A program made the translations under genes and the position numbers. This document shows positions 1-12,200 of a DNA stretch of 64,000 nucleotides, one piece after another. Origin of the DNA: Dolomedes plantarius. Taxonomy: Eukaryota > Arthropoda > Arachnida > Araneae > Dolomedidae. Each line of letters begins with the position of its first letter. The first letter of the stretch is position 1. Below the pieces are notes generated by a model. The model was not told the origin of the DNA. It worked only from the letters and a program-made list of their open reading frames with translations, and searched no databases. The stretch is taken from contig OU015493.1 in NCBI GenBank assembly GCA_907164885.2, forward strand, positions 53,383,496 to 53,447,495. The letters are read 5' to 3'.

Positions 1-147
1 CAATTTTATTTCCTCAACTGCATCTTTAAAGGTAAAACAACATGGTTAAAAGAAACTGATAATGAAATGAGTTGACGAAAAATTGTTTGAAATATTTTTA
101 ACCTACTTTAGATGAGAAACAAATTAACAATTCTGACAATAACTCAC

Positions 148-265
148 CTTGAAGCAGAGGACACCAACAAGAACTCCAAAGGTTGACAGGATCACTACTA
201 GTGGACTCTGAAGGACTATAGATAGAGGAAGCTCTGGTATGCAGGGTATGCATCAAATCTAAAAG
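148..265 (-). CDS. GBF1: GBF1 exon 27 (last exon in window)
   Basis: Residues 1542-1580: [16 protein letters not shown], then [11 protein letters not shown], matching human [18 protein letters not shown] and HCWCPLLQG. Acceptor TTGTTTGCAG, donor CAAG|GTGAGT, ends phase 1. Joined to exon 26 it lacks four residues (human VSQD). No further coding exon was seen in bases 1-147. Confidence 0.95.
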
Positions 266-3200
266 CTGCAAACAACAGAAAAGTAGAGTTATCCTTTGAG
301 AAGGTATATTTGAAACTAGCTGAATATCCGTGCTTCGCTAGAGAGTACATTCAAATTAAATATAATGGTCAATGTATGCAATTAATGCCAAAAAAAAAAT
401 TATTTATAAAAAAGTCATAACTGATATTTTTATAGACAAAATAATGTAGAAGAAAATATTCAATTTAAATCTAATAGAACATACTAAAAAATATAGTACA
501 GTTTGAGAAACATTTCTTTTACTGTATTTTAATATTTTTTTTTTTGGATAATGTCTAATCGTCTGCTGCATTAGCAAGAAAAAAAAATTTTTTTTTGTCT
601 ATTTTGTTGTTATGCATGTGACACAAAATTAATTTAAAGTATCACAAAAAGAAAAGAAACCACGCGATCAGCATTTAATAAATTAAATTCTAAAAATTAA
701 TCTTTAAAAATTCACCAAAAATCAGAAAATGGTGGTAAAAATGAGAAAAAGATTTCATTTTAAAGAAATTTTTATGATCTTTCTCATGATATAAATTTTA
801 TAACCCTCATTATTATTTTAAATGCAAACTTTAAAGAATGTAACAAAAAAAGCTTAAAAATTTAATTTAAAAAAAAATCTAAGAAGAATTTTTCAAAAAT
901 ATTTTTTAGTGCACCCCTACACTATAAAAAGAATCGCCATGCAAAATTTCAACCCTTTATATCCAGCGGTTTGGTCTGTGCATTATCTGTCAGTCAGCTA
1001 GTCAATCAGTCAGTTATGGATCTGTTTTATATATATGGATAACTGATCAGTTACATTAAGTTATAAGATAATCTTTATCCCAAAATAAAACCATTTATTA
1101 AAAAAAAACAAAGAGAAATGCATAGAAGATTGAGCATTTAACTTCTTTGATACAAATCATAAGGGGGGAAATCTACGATGGTTTGAAATAATCCTTAAAA
1201 GCAAGTATAAATCATAGTTCCTGATATAAAAGGTGAGTAAATAAATGTCAGAATGAAAATCAGTATCAGAAAACTTCTAAATAATATAACCCATTGAAAG
1301 CAAAATCTTTAAAAAAATTATTAAAATAACAAATTAAGTCTGCATGTACTTTTGACATATTTTTAGATGTTACATAAAACATCTGATTTAGCCAATCTAA
1401 AGATGTCCTCTACATGAATTTCAAAATACTATTTCTAAATGTTTCAAGGATTTCTGCCTATTTATACCTGGGAATTTTATCAATGAACCTTTTTCAAAGG
1501 TTTTGCTATACATACACTGCTGTTCATGGAAATTACATTACTAAGAAAGACTTGAGTTACAGCAATAAAATTTATTTGAACAATGACCTGGTAAATGACT
1601 GAAATTACAGATCTGTAAGTCATGTTAAAATCAGTACATTCAATTCTAACCATTGAAAAATTTATATAAAGAATGACTGATTTTCCTTCAAAGTAGGGAA
1701 AATCTAATTAAAGTAAAATTTAGTGTAAAAACTCACAAACCAGTATAAGTTTAAATCAAAGGAGGCTGTCAACATGAAGGGCAAAAAATACAGCTTTTCC
1801 TCCCTCTTGAGAAAGGTAATAAAAAATTGCACAATCCAATTTATTGAATTTTTAGGGTAAACTTAATCTTTTACTTCCATTTTTTTAAAAAAGAAATATT
1901 CTATTTGTTACTGAAATGAAAATTTTTATTTTCTAGCCATAAAAATACCTGAAGAGACACTTGTTGATAAGCCAATGCAAATTCATCTGTTTTATCTTCA
2001 TCATCGGCTTCATAACCTTCACTCAACTTGCTAGGAACTGAACGTGATTGACGCTTGTCTTCTTTCTTCTTTGGTGTACTTTTAGCTAGTTTCTTTTCTT
2101 TGTGATATTTCATTTTCACTTTCCGATCTTGAATGTTTCCTGACAAAATTCACTAAATAAATGGTACTTCAAAACACTACAGCGAGTAAGTAAACACAAC
2201 ATACTGCTAATCCTCACTTACTGATATAGAAAGGAAACTCAATTACTGAAATTTTTCATAAGTAAATTAAAAGTAAATTGAGTTGTTCTTTACATTAAAT
2301 ATTTCATAAGTAAACTAAAAGAAAATTATGTTGTTGTTTACATTAAATCTATTGTATTTAATTACATTAAACAATCTAATCTTTTAAATATATTCTGCAG
2401 TAACAATGAGATAAACATCTAATAAATCAAACATATTAATAAACTGTAAGATTTTTATATTTCAAGAAAAGCTCACTTTTAGGATACTAACTCAGGGAAA
2501 TGAAATTTACCTTCCACAATATATAATTTTAATTATATTCTAATTATTTAATGAGCAAGCATGTATATTCTTTAATAATGTGACAATTTGGACCAGATTA
2601 ATCCCAAATGGAGTTCTTTGCCCCATCAGAGTATTAAATAATTCAAAACTTACAAAACTGTAATTCATACAATCTCTACCTCTTATTTGTTTTCATTCAT
2701 TGTATTACAATTGTCACTGAAATAAATGTAAAAGTGGGGAAAAAAATTATTATGAAAGGATACTAAACAAAATTTAAATTTCAAATGCAAAAAAATTTTA
2801 AATTTAAAAGTTTGTTTGTTTTACTATTAAATGATGGTATATACTGAATACATGTATTGTGAAAATACAAAACTGAAATCTATAATTAATAGGATTTTTA
2901 AAAGCTAAAATTTTCTATAACGATAACTTATCAAAACTCTAAATAAAAATGTTAAGCAATACATTCTCTTTTCAGGCTTATTTTATTGAGATAATTAACA
3001 TAACATATATCTATTTTATACATCTAAAATAAAACTTCAAACATTTTTCAGGAATGAAATTAATAAAAAAATCCCATCTTTTCTCATATACCAAATAGCA
3101 ACACAGCTACTCTTATATGATACTAGTACATTTGAAATATTTCTATATGGCATATTGATAATTGCATATTGATTTAATAAAGGAGTTTAAATGAGCATAC

Positions 3201-6200
3201 ATCTCTTTGAGGCTTTTAAAACAACTCATATAGAATTTAATATCAGTTCATACTCATATAACACAAAAAGTCTTGAGAATTCAATAAAGCAGCTACACTG
3301 AATAAGAGAATTGTTTTACTTAACCCTCTAACAGTATGGTGGTTTGAGACAAAAAAGATGGTATAGTCGGGTCAGATTCAACCCAATCTCTTTTTTGATG
3401 AGATTTTTAGTAGAAATAAGTACATAATAAGAATTTTTGTTGTATAACAACATTTATTGATAATATTTTACATGAAATAAAACCCTTTTTGTAGAAAAAA
3501 TGAACAATTGTAATTTTGCTAAACAAAGGAAATGGCATTTACATAGAAAGTTGTATATATTAGGTCTAATATGTAATTTAGTCTACCTAGTTTTAGAAGT
3601 AGTGAAACCAACTTCCCAAGCACAAAAATGTTAAAAATAATATATACTAACATTTTTGGCCTCCAAAATTGAAATAAAAAATAAAAAAATCTAAAATGAA
3701 AAATTTTTAAAAATGACTATTGATCATGAATAATGGTTTTCAACAAAGACACTCATATTTACTTATTTCTATATCTAGTAGGTATATCTGGTAGGGTTTC
3801 TTGTCAACTCGATCTCTCGATCTCGCAATGAGAGGGAAGAGTATGGGAGGGGGAAGCCACACCCCAGGGTTGGATCCGACCCACACCATACCATTAGAGT
3901 GTTAATAATGGAAGTAAAAACAGTATTGTGTTTCCTCTTACAGTAATCTTTGGAAACAGAGAAAAAAAAAATTTTTCCATTTACCTCCACTGGTGCTAGC
4001 TTCAACAAATGTTCGAATGCAGTGAACACAACTTTCAAAGTTTTCAGTGGTGATATGAGCGGCATCTCGAACTAAGAAAGCTAAGGACTCGCATGACTTG
4101 AGGAAGGCATAAGAATCATGGGGTAACAGCTCACGGTGGAGAACTATGTTGTACTGATTAACATGTAAAGGCACAACACTTTCGATTTCACCATTCCTGT
4201 TCACCTTAAATAGGAAAAAAGATAGTTTTTTTCAAAATAATGCAGTCAATTATTTTGAATCAATTAATCAGGGATTGACAAATCCCTGAATGGAATGATC
4301 AGGGATTGACAAATTGAAGTTATCACAAAAATTGTATATTCATTAAAACCTCGTTTTAATAATTTTCCTAAAACAAAAATTCAAAATTCACAAAGAGAAG
4401 GCAAGAGAGTTGCACATAGTTTAAATGATTCCTAATAATATATTTTAGGGTCTCAGTTCAGACACCTGAATCATTTTGTGATCATTTTTATTAATAAATA
4501 ACAAAATTCTCAGTTAAACTTCAAAATGAAAGCAAGATGAATAATTTTAACAATGTCAAATTTTTTTTATTGAGAAGACAAGCAACAATTAACTTTAATG
4601 AAAAGTGTTTTCAACAGTTTAACTTGATATTTGGTGCATCATGTAATTACTTTAAAAGTTTTTCCATTTGATACATATAAATCATTATTAGTAAAAAGAA
4701 TTAATCTAAATGTGAATAATTGAGATTATTGAACTATTAAAGAAGCTTTTACAGAATAACTATGGTATTTAAGCTATTTAAGCAATCACTAAAATACTAA
4801 AAATTGACAAAGAATATTTATCATTATTTTTAAAGTTAAGATAAATCTGATCTTTCACGCATAACATCAGTAAAAAAAAAAATATTTTAGTATTGCAAAA
4901 ACAATTTTTATTTCAATATATTGCACATTTTTTCTTCTTATTAGTTGATAAAGTAAAATAAATAAATAAATAAATCAGGGCTTAGGATTAAACAAGTAAA
5001 TTCTTTTGGGCTAAAGTGAATATAGTTAAATAGTCAAAAGGCAATTTAATTTTTTAATTTCAGTTCAAGTAAAACAATTATATGCAAATTAACACGGATC
5101 AGTTTTGAAATACAATTTCTATAAAATAATAAGATTGAAATTTAAAAAAAAAACAATAGGTTATGTAACTACTAATTTAACAGCTCCATTATTAGAAAAA
5201 GAAAATCTGTATAAATTATTTTGGACACAAAGGTCTGTTCTCAGAAGATTAGCTGAAAGAGAGAGTGCACTAAAAAAGCAGTGGGATTGGTGGGAAGCTC
5301 AATCCCACTCACCAGAGTCCAACCCCCTTGGATACCCACATGCTCATTCAACAGGAGATTCAGCTGATGGTGATGGGTGCGGGGGCTGCCAGGTTGGCTT
5401 TCATACACACCACTGTCAGAGGTGTAGCCACGCTCAACAACAGATGCATACCCAGAGTCAGGACCATGGCGACTAATGCTCAATTCACTGTCAGACTGTG
5501 CTCCTAAAAAGTTCAAAACACAAGTTTCAATGAGGTGATAAATTTTGAAGATTAAAGATTTTTAATGTAGGATTATGTTCCTCCATAATGGTCTTTCGGA
5601 GAGCAAAATTTCAGACACTAAAACCGTCTGTCCATCCATCCTCGAGAGTTATAATTTTGACAGCGTGCCAAACCCAGTCTGTATTGCTTCGACAAGCAAT
5701 AAACAGTTAAACATAAAAGTACCAAAATGTGATAAAATTTTGACATGCATATATGTATATATATACATACGTACATATTTATAGATACATATATATATAT
5801 GTATAACACATACATACATATATATATATACATATACATACATACACATACATATATGCATATACACATATGTACATAAACATACATACATATATACATA
5901 TAAACACATATATACACATATAAAAGAGGTAAACAATGATAAGTAATCCTATGCTAATAACCCGCGGTAGTTTCGTTAGAAGAGACTACCTGAATTTTTT
6001 TTTCAAACATAATAAAATTTAAGTATAAATGTAAAGAAATTTTAATTCTAATGTTTTTGGAAAAGTAACTGTTGGGATACTCCCCACACTCTGCCTTCCC
6101 AATTTGGAAGTTAAACATTATGCTTTTCCTGTACACCGAGTGACGTGCATGCTTCGGGAATGATGTGATGAAACTGTATCTTTGCGATCGCAAGTTGCGA

Positions 6201-9200
6201 TGTTTGGACGTCATTCCTGAACGCTGGTTGCGATGTTTTAATTTAACATTTCTTTTTCCGGTGTTTATATGTTCTTGTAATATTTGTTATTGTATGTGTA
6301 GTAATTTTTGTTATTTATTATAAGTGAAGTATTACTTTCCGTGACAATTATTTTGATGTTTATTTGGCGTAAATTTTCCTGAATATGCAAATCAGCCAGA
6401 TACCCACGTGGTTTGAATGTATATAACGTGCTGGCTTTACTTAGCTCTCGCTGAGGTCAGTCGGAGCATTGTATTAGACTGAATGCTATCGCCAAGGCTA
6501 AATGTTAGCTCGAGTTTACTTTGTGGTGAAAAATAAACCTACATTTCCTGTTTTTAAACGACTGCTTCTTTTTACTTATTCCTACTTCAGCCCACTGCTA
6601 CATTCTGCTATATATATATATTTACCACATCTTTTCTATGGCTTTTAATCAAGTTCAACAGTAACCAAGAAATAGTTGTATATATACTGGGAGAGAAACT
6701 TACCAGACTGGGCTATCTGGGAGACTTTGCTAGGTGATTCTAGGGAGCTTTGAGTAGAAAGATCTCTAGGGGGTTTGGTACCAGCTCCTACACGTTCCAG
6801 GAGAGAAAAGAGAAGGGCCCAATCATTACGGCTGTGGATGTTAGCAGCATTTGTTCGCAGAAGCTCATGCAAAGCATATGAAATTTGCCTTGACACTTGA
6901 CACAAAGCTGAAGGTCGTAGATATAACAAAACTTTGAGGGACTGGAGAACCTACATTAAATCAAAAACATCTCTATTTTAGAATGATAAGGGATAATTAT
7001 AGATGGTGAAGAAAAATATATAGCACAGAAAAAAGAAAGGTTCACTGATAATTATTGCAAATTTGTTTTCAGCCCAATTTACTAGACCATGACAGATTCG
7101 AGATATTTTTCTTAAATTTTGTACTATTATATGAAATAATTCAAAATACACATATATTAGCACACAATAAAAATAAATTAGAATAAGATAATCAAAACTC
7201 TAAACCACAATTTTCAATTTTTTCCTTTTTCTTTTCATACTATTGACATATTAAAAAGATCACTTTACAAGGAGTTGACTGAGCAGAGGGTAATGAAACA
7301 GGAGCAATATCAAAACAATGCACAGCTGAACAGAACTTGAGTGATCAACAGTATCAAGAACTCAAGATCATCTAATTCATTTCCATTTCTAAAGTGAATG
7401 AAAAAGGAAATAAATTTTCTTTTCAAAGTAGAATTTAAAAATTCTACAAAGACAACATTCAATTTTTCTATAAAAACAAATAACTTATTTTTATGCCCTA
7501 AACAGGAACAATAATTGTTTTTTATATATATATTGAAAGAGCGATCAAGAGAGAAAAATAAATATATAGAAATTATATAATGATTTTAATTACAAGTCCT
7601 GTAAAACAATCTCACACCATGGAGTTACTACACATTACTTTATAAGCATTATATGATTCCTCTTTGTGGACAGTGAAAAAAACAATAAAAGTGTTCTAAC
7701 CTCTGGAATCATTTCTTCCTTGCGTATCAAGCGTATGGCTATCCTCAGGATGCCCACCACAGATCTCTCCAAAAGGAATGTGTATTCACTATCAGCAGAG
7801 TTCATGATCAAATTTAACAAGTGGTCTCGAACTATTGTCCAGATACTAAGCACTCGGTCCCTAAAAATCACACACATAGTGAGGATAAATTATAATTACC
7901 GTAAAGTCTTGAGTATAATATGCACTTTTTTTTCACATTTTAGTCCGCAAAAATGAGTGTTCATATTATACTTATGTACAAAAAAACGTAGTTTTTAACA
8001 TTGAATAAACACCAAATGATAGATAAGCTGTATTCTATTGAAAGTGTTCAAGACTGATAATATGACAAATTTTTAATTAAAAAAAAAAACAATACTAAGT
8101 TTTTTTCCTACCAAATACGACATTTTTGTTTATCTTAAATACAAATTGTATTTATGTTAATAAGTATTTGTGCAATTTTTAAATAAAATATTGGAAAGTT
8201 ATGGGTATGTATTATAGTCGAATTTTAATTTTTTCCAAAAATTTTGCACAAAATCAAACATGCATATTATACACGTGTGCGTATTATAATCAAGATCTTA
8301 AAGCAATTATCTAATAGCAAAACTGATATATCTTATGTTTTAATGGACCTTTCAATATATATAAGTATACATTGTATATGGCTTCTGAAAAGTGATATAA
8401 GCATTGTCTGATTTTTAAGAAAATCTAAATAATTCCAGTACTTTTTTACAGTTTCTTTTTTTAAGACTTTAACCTGAGGAATAGAACGATTGAGCGTTGC
8501 ACAATTTAAAAGGAGGGTACATTTATGATATCCAGTGGCAAACCCAGGGAGTCCTGCCCCCCCAAAAAAAGAAGTAGAAATATTGATTTTCATTATAAAT
8601 ATTTGTATTCGTTCATCTCGCCCCCCCCCCCCATGCATTAGAATATTTTTATCCATTCATCTCGCTCGCCCCCCCCCCCCCCCCCAAGAAAAAATTCTGG
8701 GTGTGCCACTGATGATATCTACTTATATTAAGATTCCTGAAATATCACATAATAAAAGGCATTAAGTAAGATTTTTCTAAAATTCTCAAAACACTTTATA
8801 AACATGTCCATGTTTGTAACACAGTGAGCACAATGAGCAGTTTTGTGTGCATAACAACAAATCTAACAAATGTGAAATGAATGATGAATAGAGTGACAAA
8901 GCACAACTCACACAGTGTGTTATCTTCATAATAAATATATTACGTGAAGAAAAGCTCAGAAATTTGCCATTAAACTCACTTAAAATATCTCTAGAAGAGT
9001 TTCAAATGCATGAAGCTCTTAATACCACTATGCAGTTATGAAGAAGAAACATCAGAACTGATTGTTCAATAGAAGATAATAATTGCTTTGTATTCCTTCT
9101 GGTGTATTGAAAGTTTTATTACTGTAGCTTGAAATGCATGTAAAGCATTTTATATTTCTTTGGTGAGTTTATCAACATGAGTGACTAACAGCTCCTTTTC

Positions 9201-12200
9201 TTGGACAAAGAATTCATGGATCAGTTTTTTCCCCGTTACCAGAAAATTTAGCTATAATTAGCATATAGCATAAAACATATAAGCAAAAATAAATTTTTTA
9301 TGTGAATTCTTTTGAATTTTTATGTTTTTATTTGGAATAAAACATTAAAACAAACAGAACTAAAAATTCAAACAAACACACTAAAAGAAAAAAAAAAAGA
9401 GAAAAGATAGGTTATTGTTTTCTATTTCTGCTAAATATTTATTTTCTATTGCAAATGACTATTGATTCAGAAGGTATTTGATGAAAATTACTATTTAAAA
9501 AAGTCTCTGAAACTTCACTGCAAAACTGTCATTAATGTATAGGTAGATTATTTATTTTCTGGATTATGTTTGCATTACTAATGAAAAATGTTAGAAATAA
9601 AAGTATAATAATACTATATATGCAATAATAATACTATATGACAGTAAGATTGAAATCAGCCTCAAACAAAGGAATATGACCCCCCCCCCCTTTTTGAAAG
9701 AAAAACTAAACATTTAAGTATATTTTATTATTAAATCACCATATGCAGTGCATTTGAAACCTTTAAACAGTTAATTTTCAGGATATACAGAGTTATCTTT
9801 GAATTTAAATTTTGATCAGCAACAGTAAATATTCAATTTCCTTAGTTTAAATCAGTGCTCCGCAACCGCTGTGCCGTGGCACACTAGTGTGCCGCGAGGT
9901 GATTTTGACTGTGCCGCGGTGATTTTATCGATTATGATAATAAAAAAATTAACCACCGCATTAAATAGAAATTTTTCTAAGTAAAATATTCCTCTAACTT
10001 TATGTTAATATGTAATTTTTCTGGGTCGAAATTATACACAAAACAAAAACATGTTGTTAGCCATACATTGTATGTATGCTTGAGCGTCATGTTTCTGGAT
10101 TTCAGTTAAGAAAGAATATCCACAAATTTCTGACAAGGTCATTGCAATTTTGCTCCCATTTTCTACGACATACTTATGCGAACAAAGTTTTTCGACACTG
10201 GTTCTAATTGAAAATGACAAACGATCATATTTAAAGAGTCATGACCATGAACTGTAGCTGTTTCTATTATAGAGCCAAATATAAAACGTGCAAATATAAA
10301 ACGCACATTTATCAAAACAATCTCAAATATCTCATTAATAAATTAGTTATATTTAAAGAGAAAATTTTTTTACTTGTAAACTATAATTTTATATTTTTGT
10401 TCTTGTGTTGGTGTACAGTTCAAAATGATTTATATAAAGCTTAAATGATTATAATTATCTTGATACATAGAGCTATTTTGTTAATTTTTTTTTTTATCTA
10501 CACTACTAAAAAAAATTAGGGCAGCAAGCAAAGAAGTTAAGAAAACCTTGCGAAAGAGCTACATATTGGCATAAAATGGATAGTACACGCGTATCAAGGC
10601 GCAATACAGAAAAAAAGACGTAAAAAAATTTGCAATTAAGCTTTAATTTGAAAATATGGAAAAAACACAAAAAGATGATTTAGGGCAACAATTTGGGTAT
10701 ATGTAAACGATAAAAAGAAAGTATTGTTTAGAAATGATGCAAGATTTTTAATATGGCGTGTGGTGTCCTCGAACAGCTAAGACTGCTGCATACCTGTTTT
10801 CCATGGATGCGATGATGTTATCAATAAGACTTTGGGGAATACTGTTCCACTCCTCAAAAAGTGCCATCTCCAAGTCTCAGAGAGTAAAAGGAGGCCTTGG
10901 GTCTCGCAACAATGCGTCGTCCGAGCATGTCCCAAACATGCTTGATTGGATTCAGGTCAGGAGAGCACGCTGGCCATTTCATACGCTGTATTGTTTCAGC
11001 TTTAAGCATATTCTCTACAAGACGAGCTGTATGCAGTCTGGCATTATCATGCTGGAAAACAAAGGAATCGCCAATAGCTGCAGCGTAAGGTATGACATGA
11101 GGTCTCAGTATCTCGTTTTCATACCTTTGGGCCATCAAAGTACCATTCCGAATGATATGCAGGTCCGTATGTCCACCTATGCTGATTCCACCCCATACCA
11201 TAAAACCAACTTGTCTGTATTGTGATCTTTCACGAACGAATGTGGGGTTATTTCGAGAGCCCCTTTCCCTCCATACCAAAACACGTCGGGTGTCACATTC
11301 CAGACTGAATCGGGACTCGTCTGTAAACAGCACTTGGCTCCAATCATGTTGCTCCCAATCTCGATGTTCAGCAGCCCATCTTCTTCGGGCCGCACGGTGG
11401 CGTGAGGTCAACGGAATGCAGACAATTGGCCTACGTGCATAGAGACCTCCCTGATGAAGCCTATTACATACTGTTTGGCTGGACACCCTTTGTCCTGTTG
11501 CCAAGAGCAACTGTCTTAGCAGCTGAGTAGCATTGTCTGTTCTGTTTCGACGAGCTGTTAACAGTATATACCGGTCATCAGTTGCTGTAGTGGTGCGTGG
11601 CCGACCTTGCCCTGGTCGACGTCTAACATTCCCTGTTTCTTGGAATCGATTCCACAGCCTTGCAACGACACTTCTGGCGACTCCAACAGCGTCCGCGACA
11701 CTACGTTGTGTTTGCCCGGATTCGAGTCTGCCTATAATATGCCATGCCATGGATTCCGGTAAATCACGTTGTTGAGACATTTTCAAGTCACCTTTTCTCA
11801 AAAAGAATAACTGAGCAATCGAATTTCACAGTTAAGGCAGTGAAACAGACGTTTCTGCAACATCCCGATTTCCGCCCTTATGTTCTTTTTCTGGTTTTGG
11901 ACGTCATGAACTTTGTTTTGCATATGAAATTTTCTTATTCTGTTTCCTGCAAGTCTTTAAATTATGGATGATTTATTTTATGTTACTTATCGGTGTAAGT
12001 ATTTGCGTAATTTCATTAAAACCATGTGCTCCCCTAATTGTTTTGAGCAGTGTAATAAAAACATATGTATTTATTGTAATTTATATATTTGCAAGCTTTT
12101 TTTTGTGGTGTGCCGCGGAATTATCGAAAAAACATTGTTGTGCCGTGGAATATAAAAGGTTGCGGAGCTCTGGTTTAAATAATGCTGAAAAGGCATTGGT

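Larger units (their letters stand above)
9853..12172 (+). mobile_element. hAT-superfamily element, interrupted by a Tc1-like insertion
   Basis: Perfect 8-bp target duplication GTTTAAAT (9845-9852 and 12173-12180). 15-bp ends CAGTGCTCCGCAACC and, reversed, CAGAGCTCCGCAACC (14 of 15 match). The body keeps the C-terminal dimerisation domain of the transposase (10090-10257). A Tc1-like element in opposite orientation is inserted inside it (about 10501-11905). Subterminal GTGCCGTGG/GTGCCGCGG repeats occur at both ends, typical of hAT transposase-binding regions. Confidence 0.92.

Noticed and set aside
1414..1602. 62-codon frame in the last GBF1 intron
   Set aside because: AT-rich intron sequence with no homology and no splice context.
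1805..1825. Candidate microexon for the missing VSQD residues of GBF1
   Set aside because: A weak resemblance on the minus strand, but no AG acceptor and GT donor at the right places.
5105..5476. 123-codon plus-strand frame
   Set aside because: Antisense to GBF1 exon 24 plus intron sequence.
5618..5936. Tyrosine/cysteine/methionine-rich frames of about 95 codons
   Set aside because: Translation of an ACATAT-type simple repeat inside a hAT MITE.
10758..11225. 155-codon plus-strand frame
   Set aside because: Antisense shadow of the Tc1-like transposase; no domain of its own.
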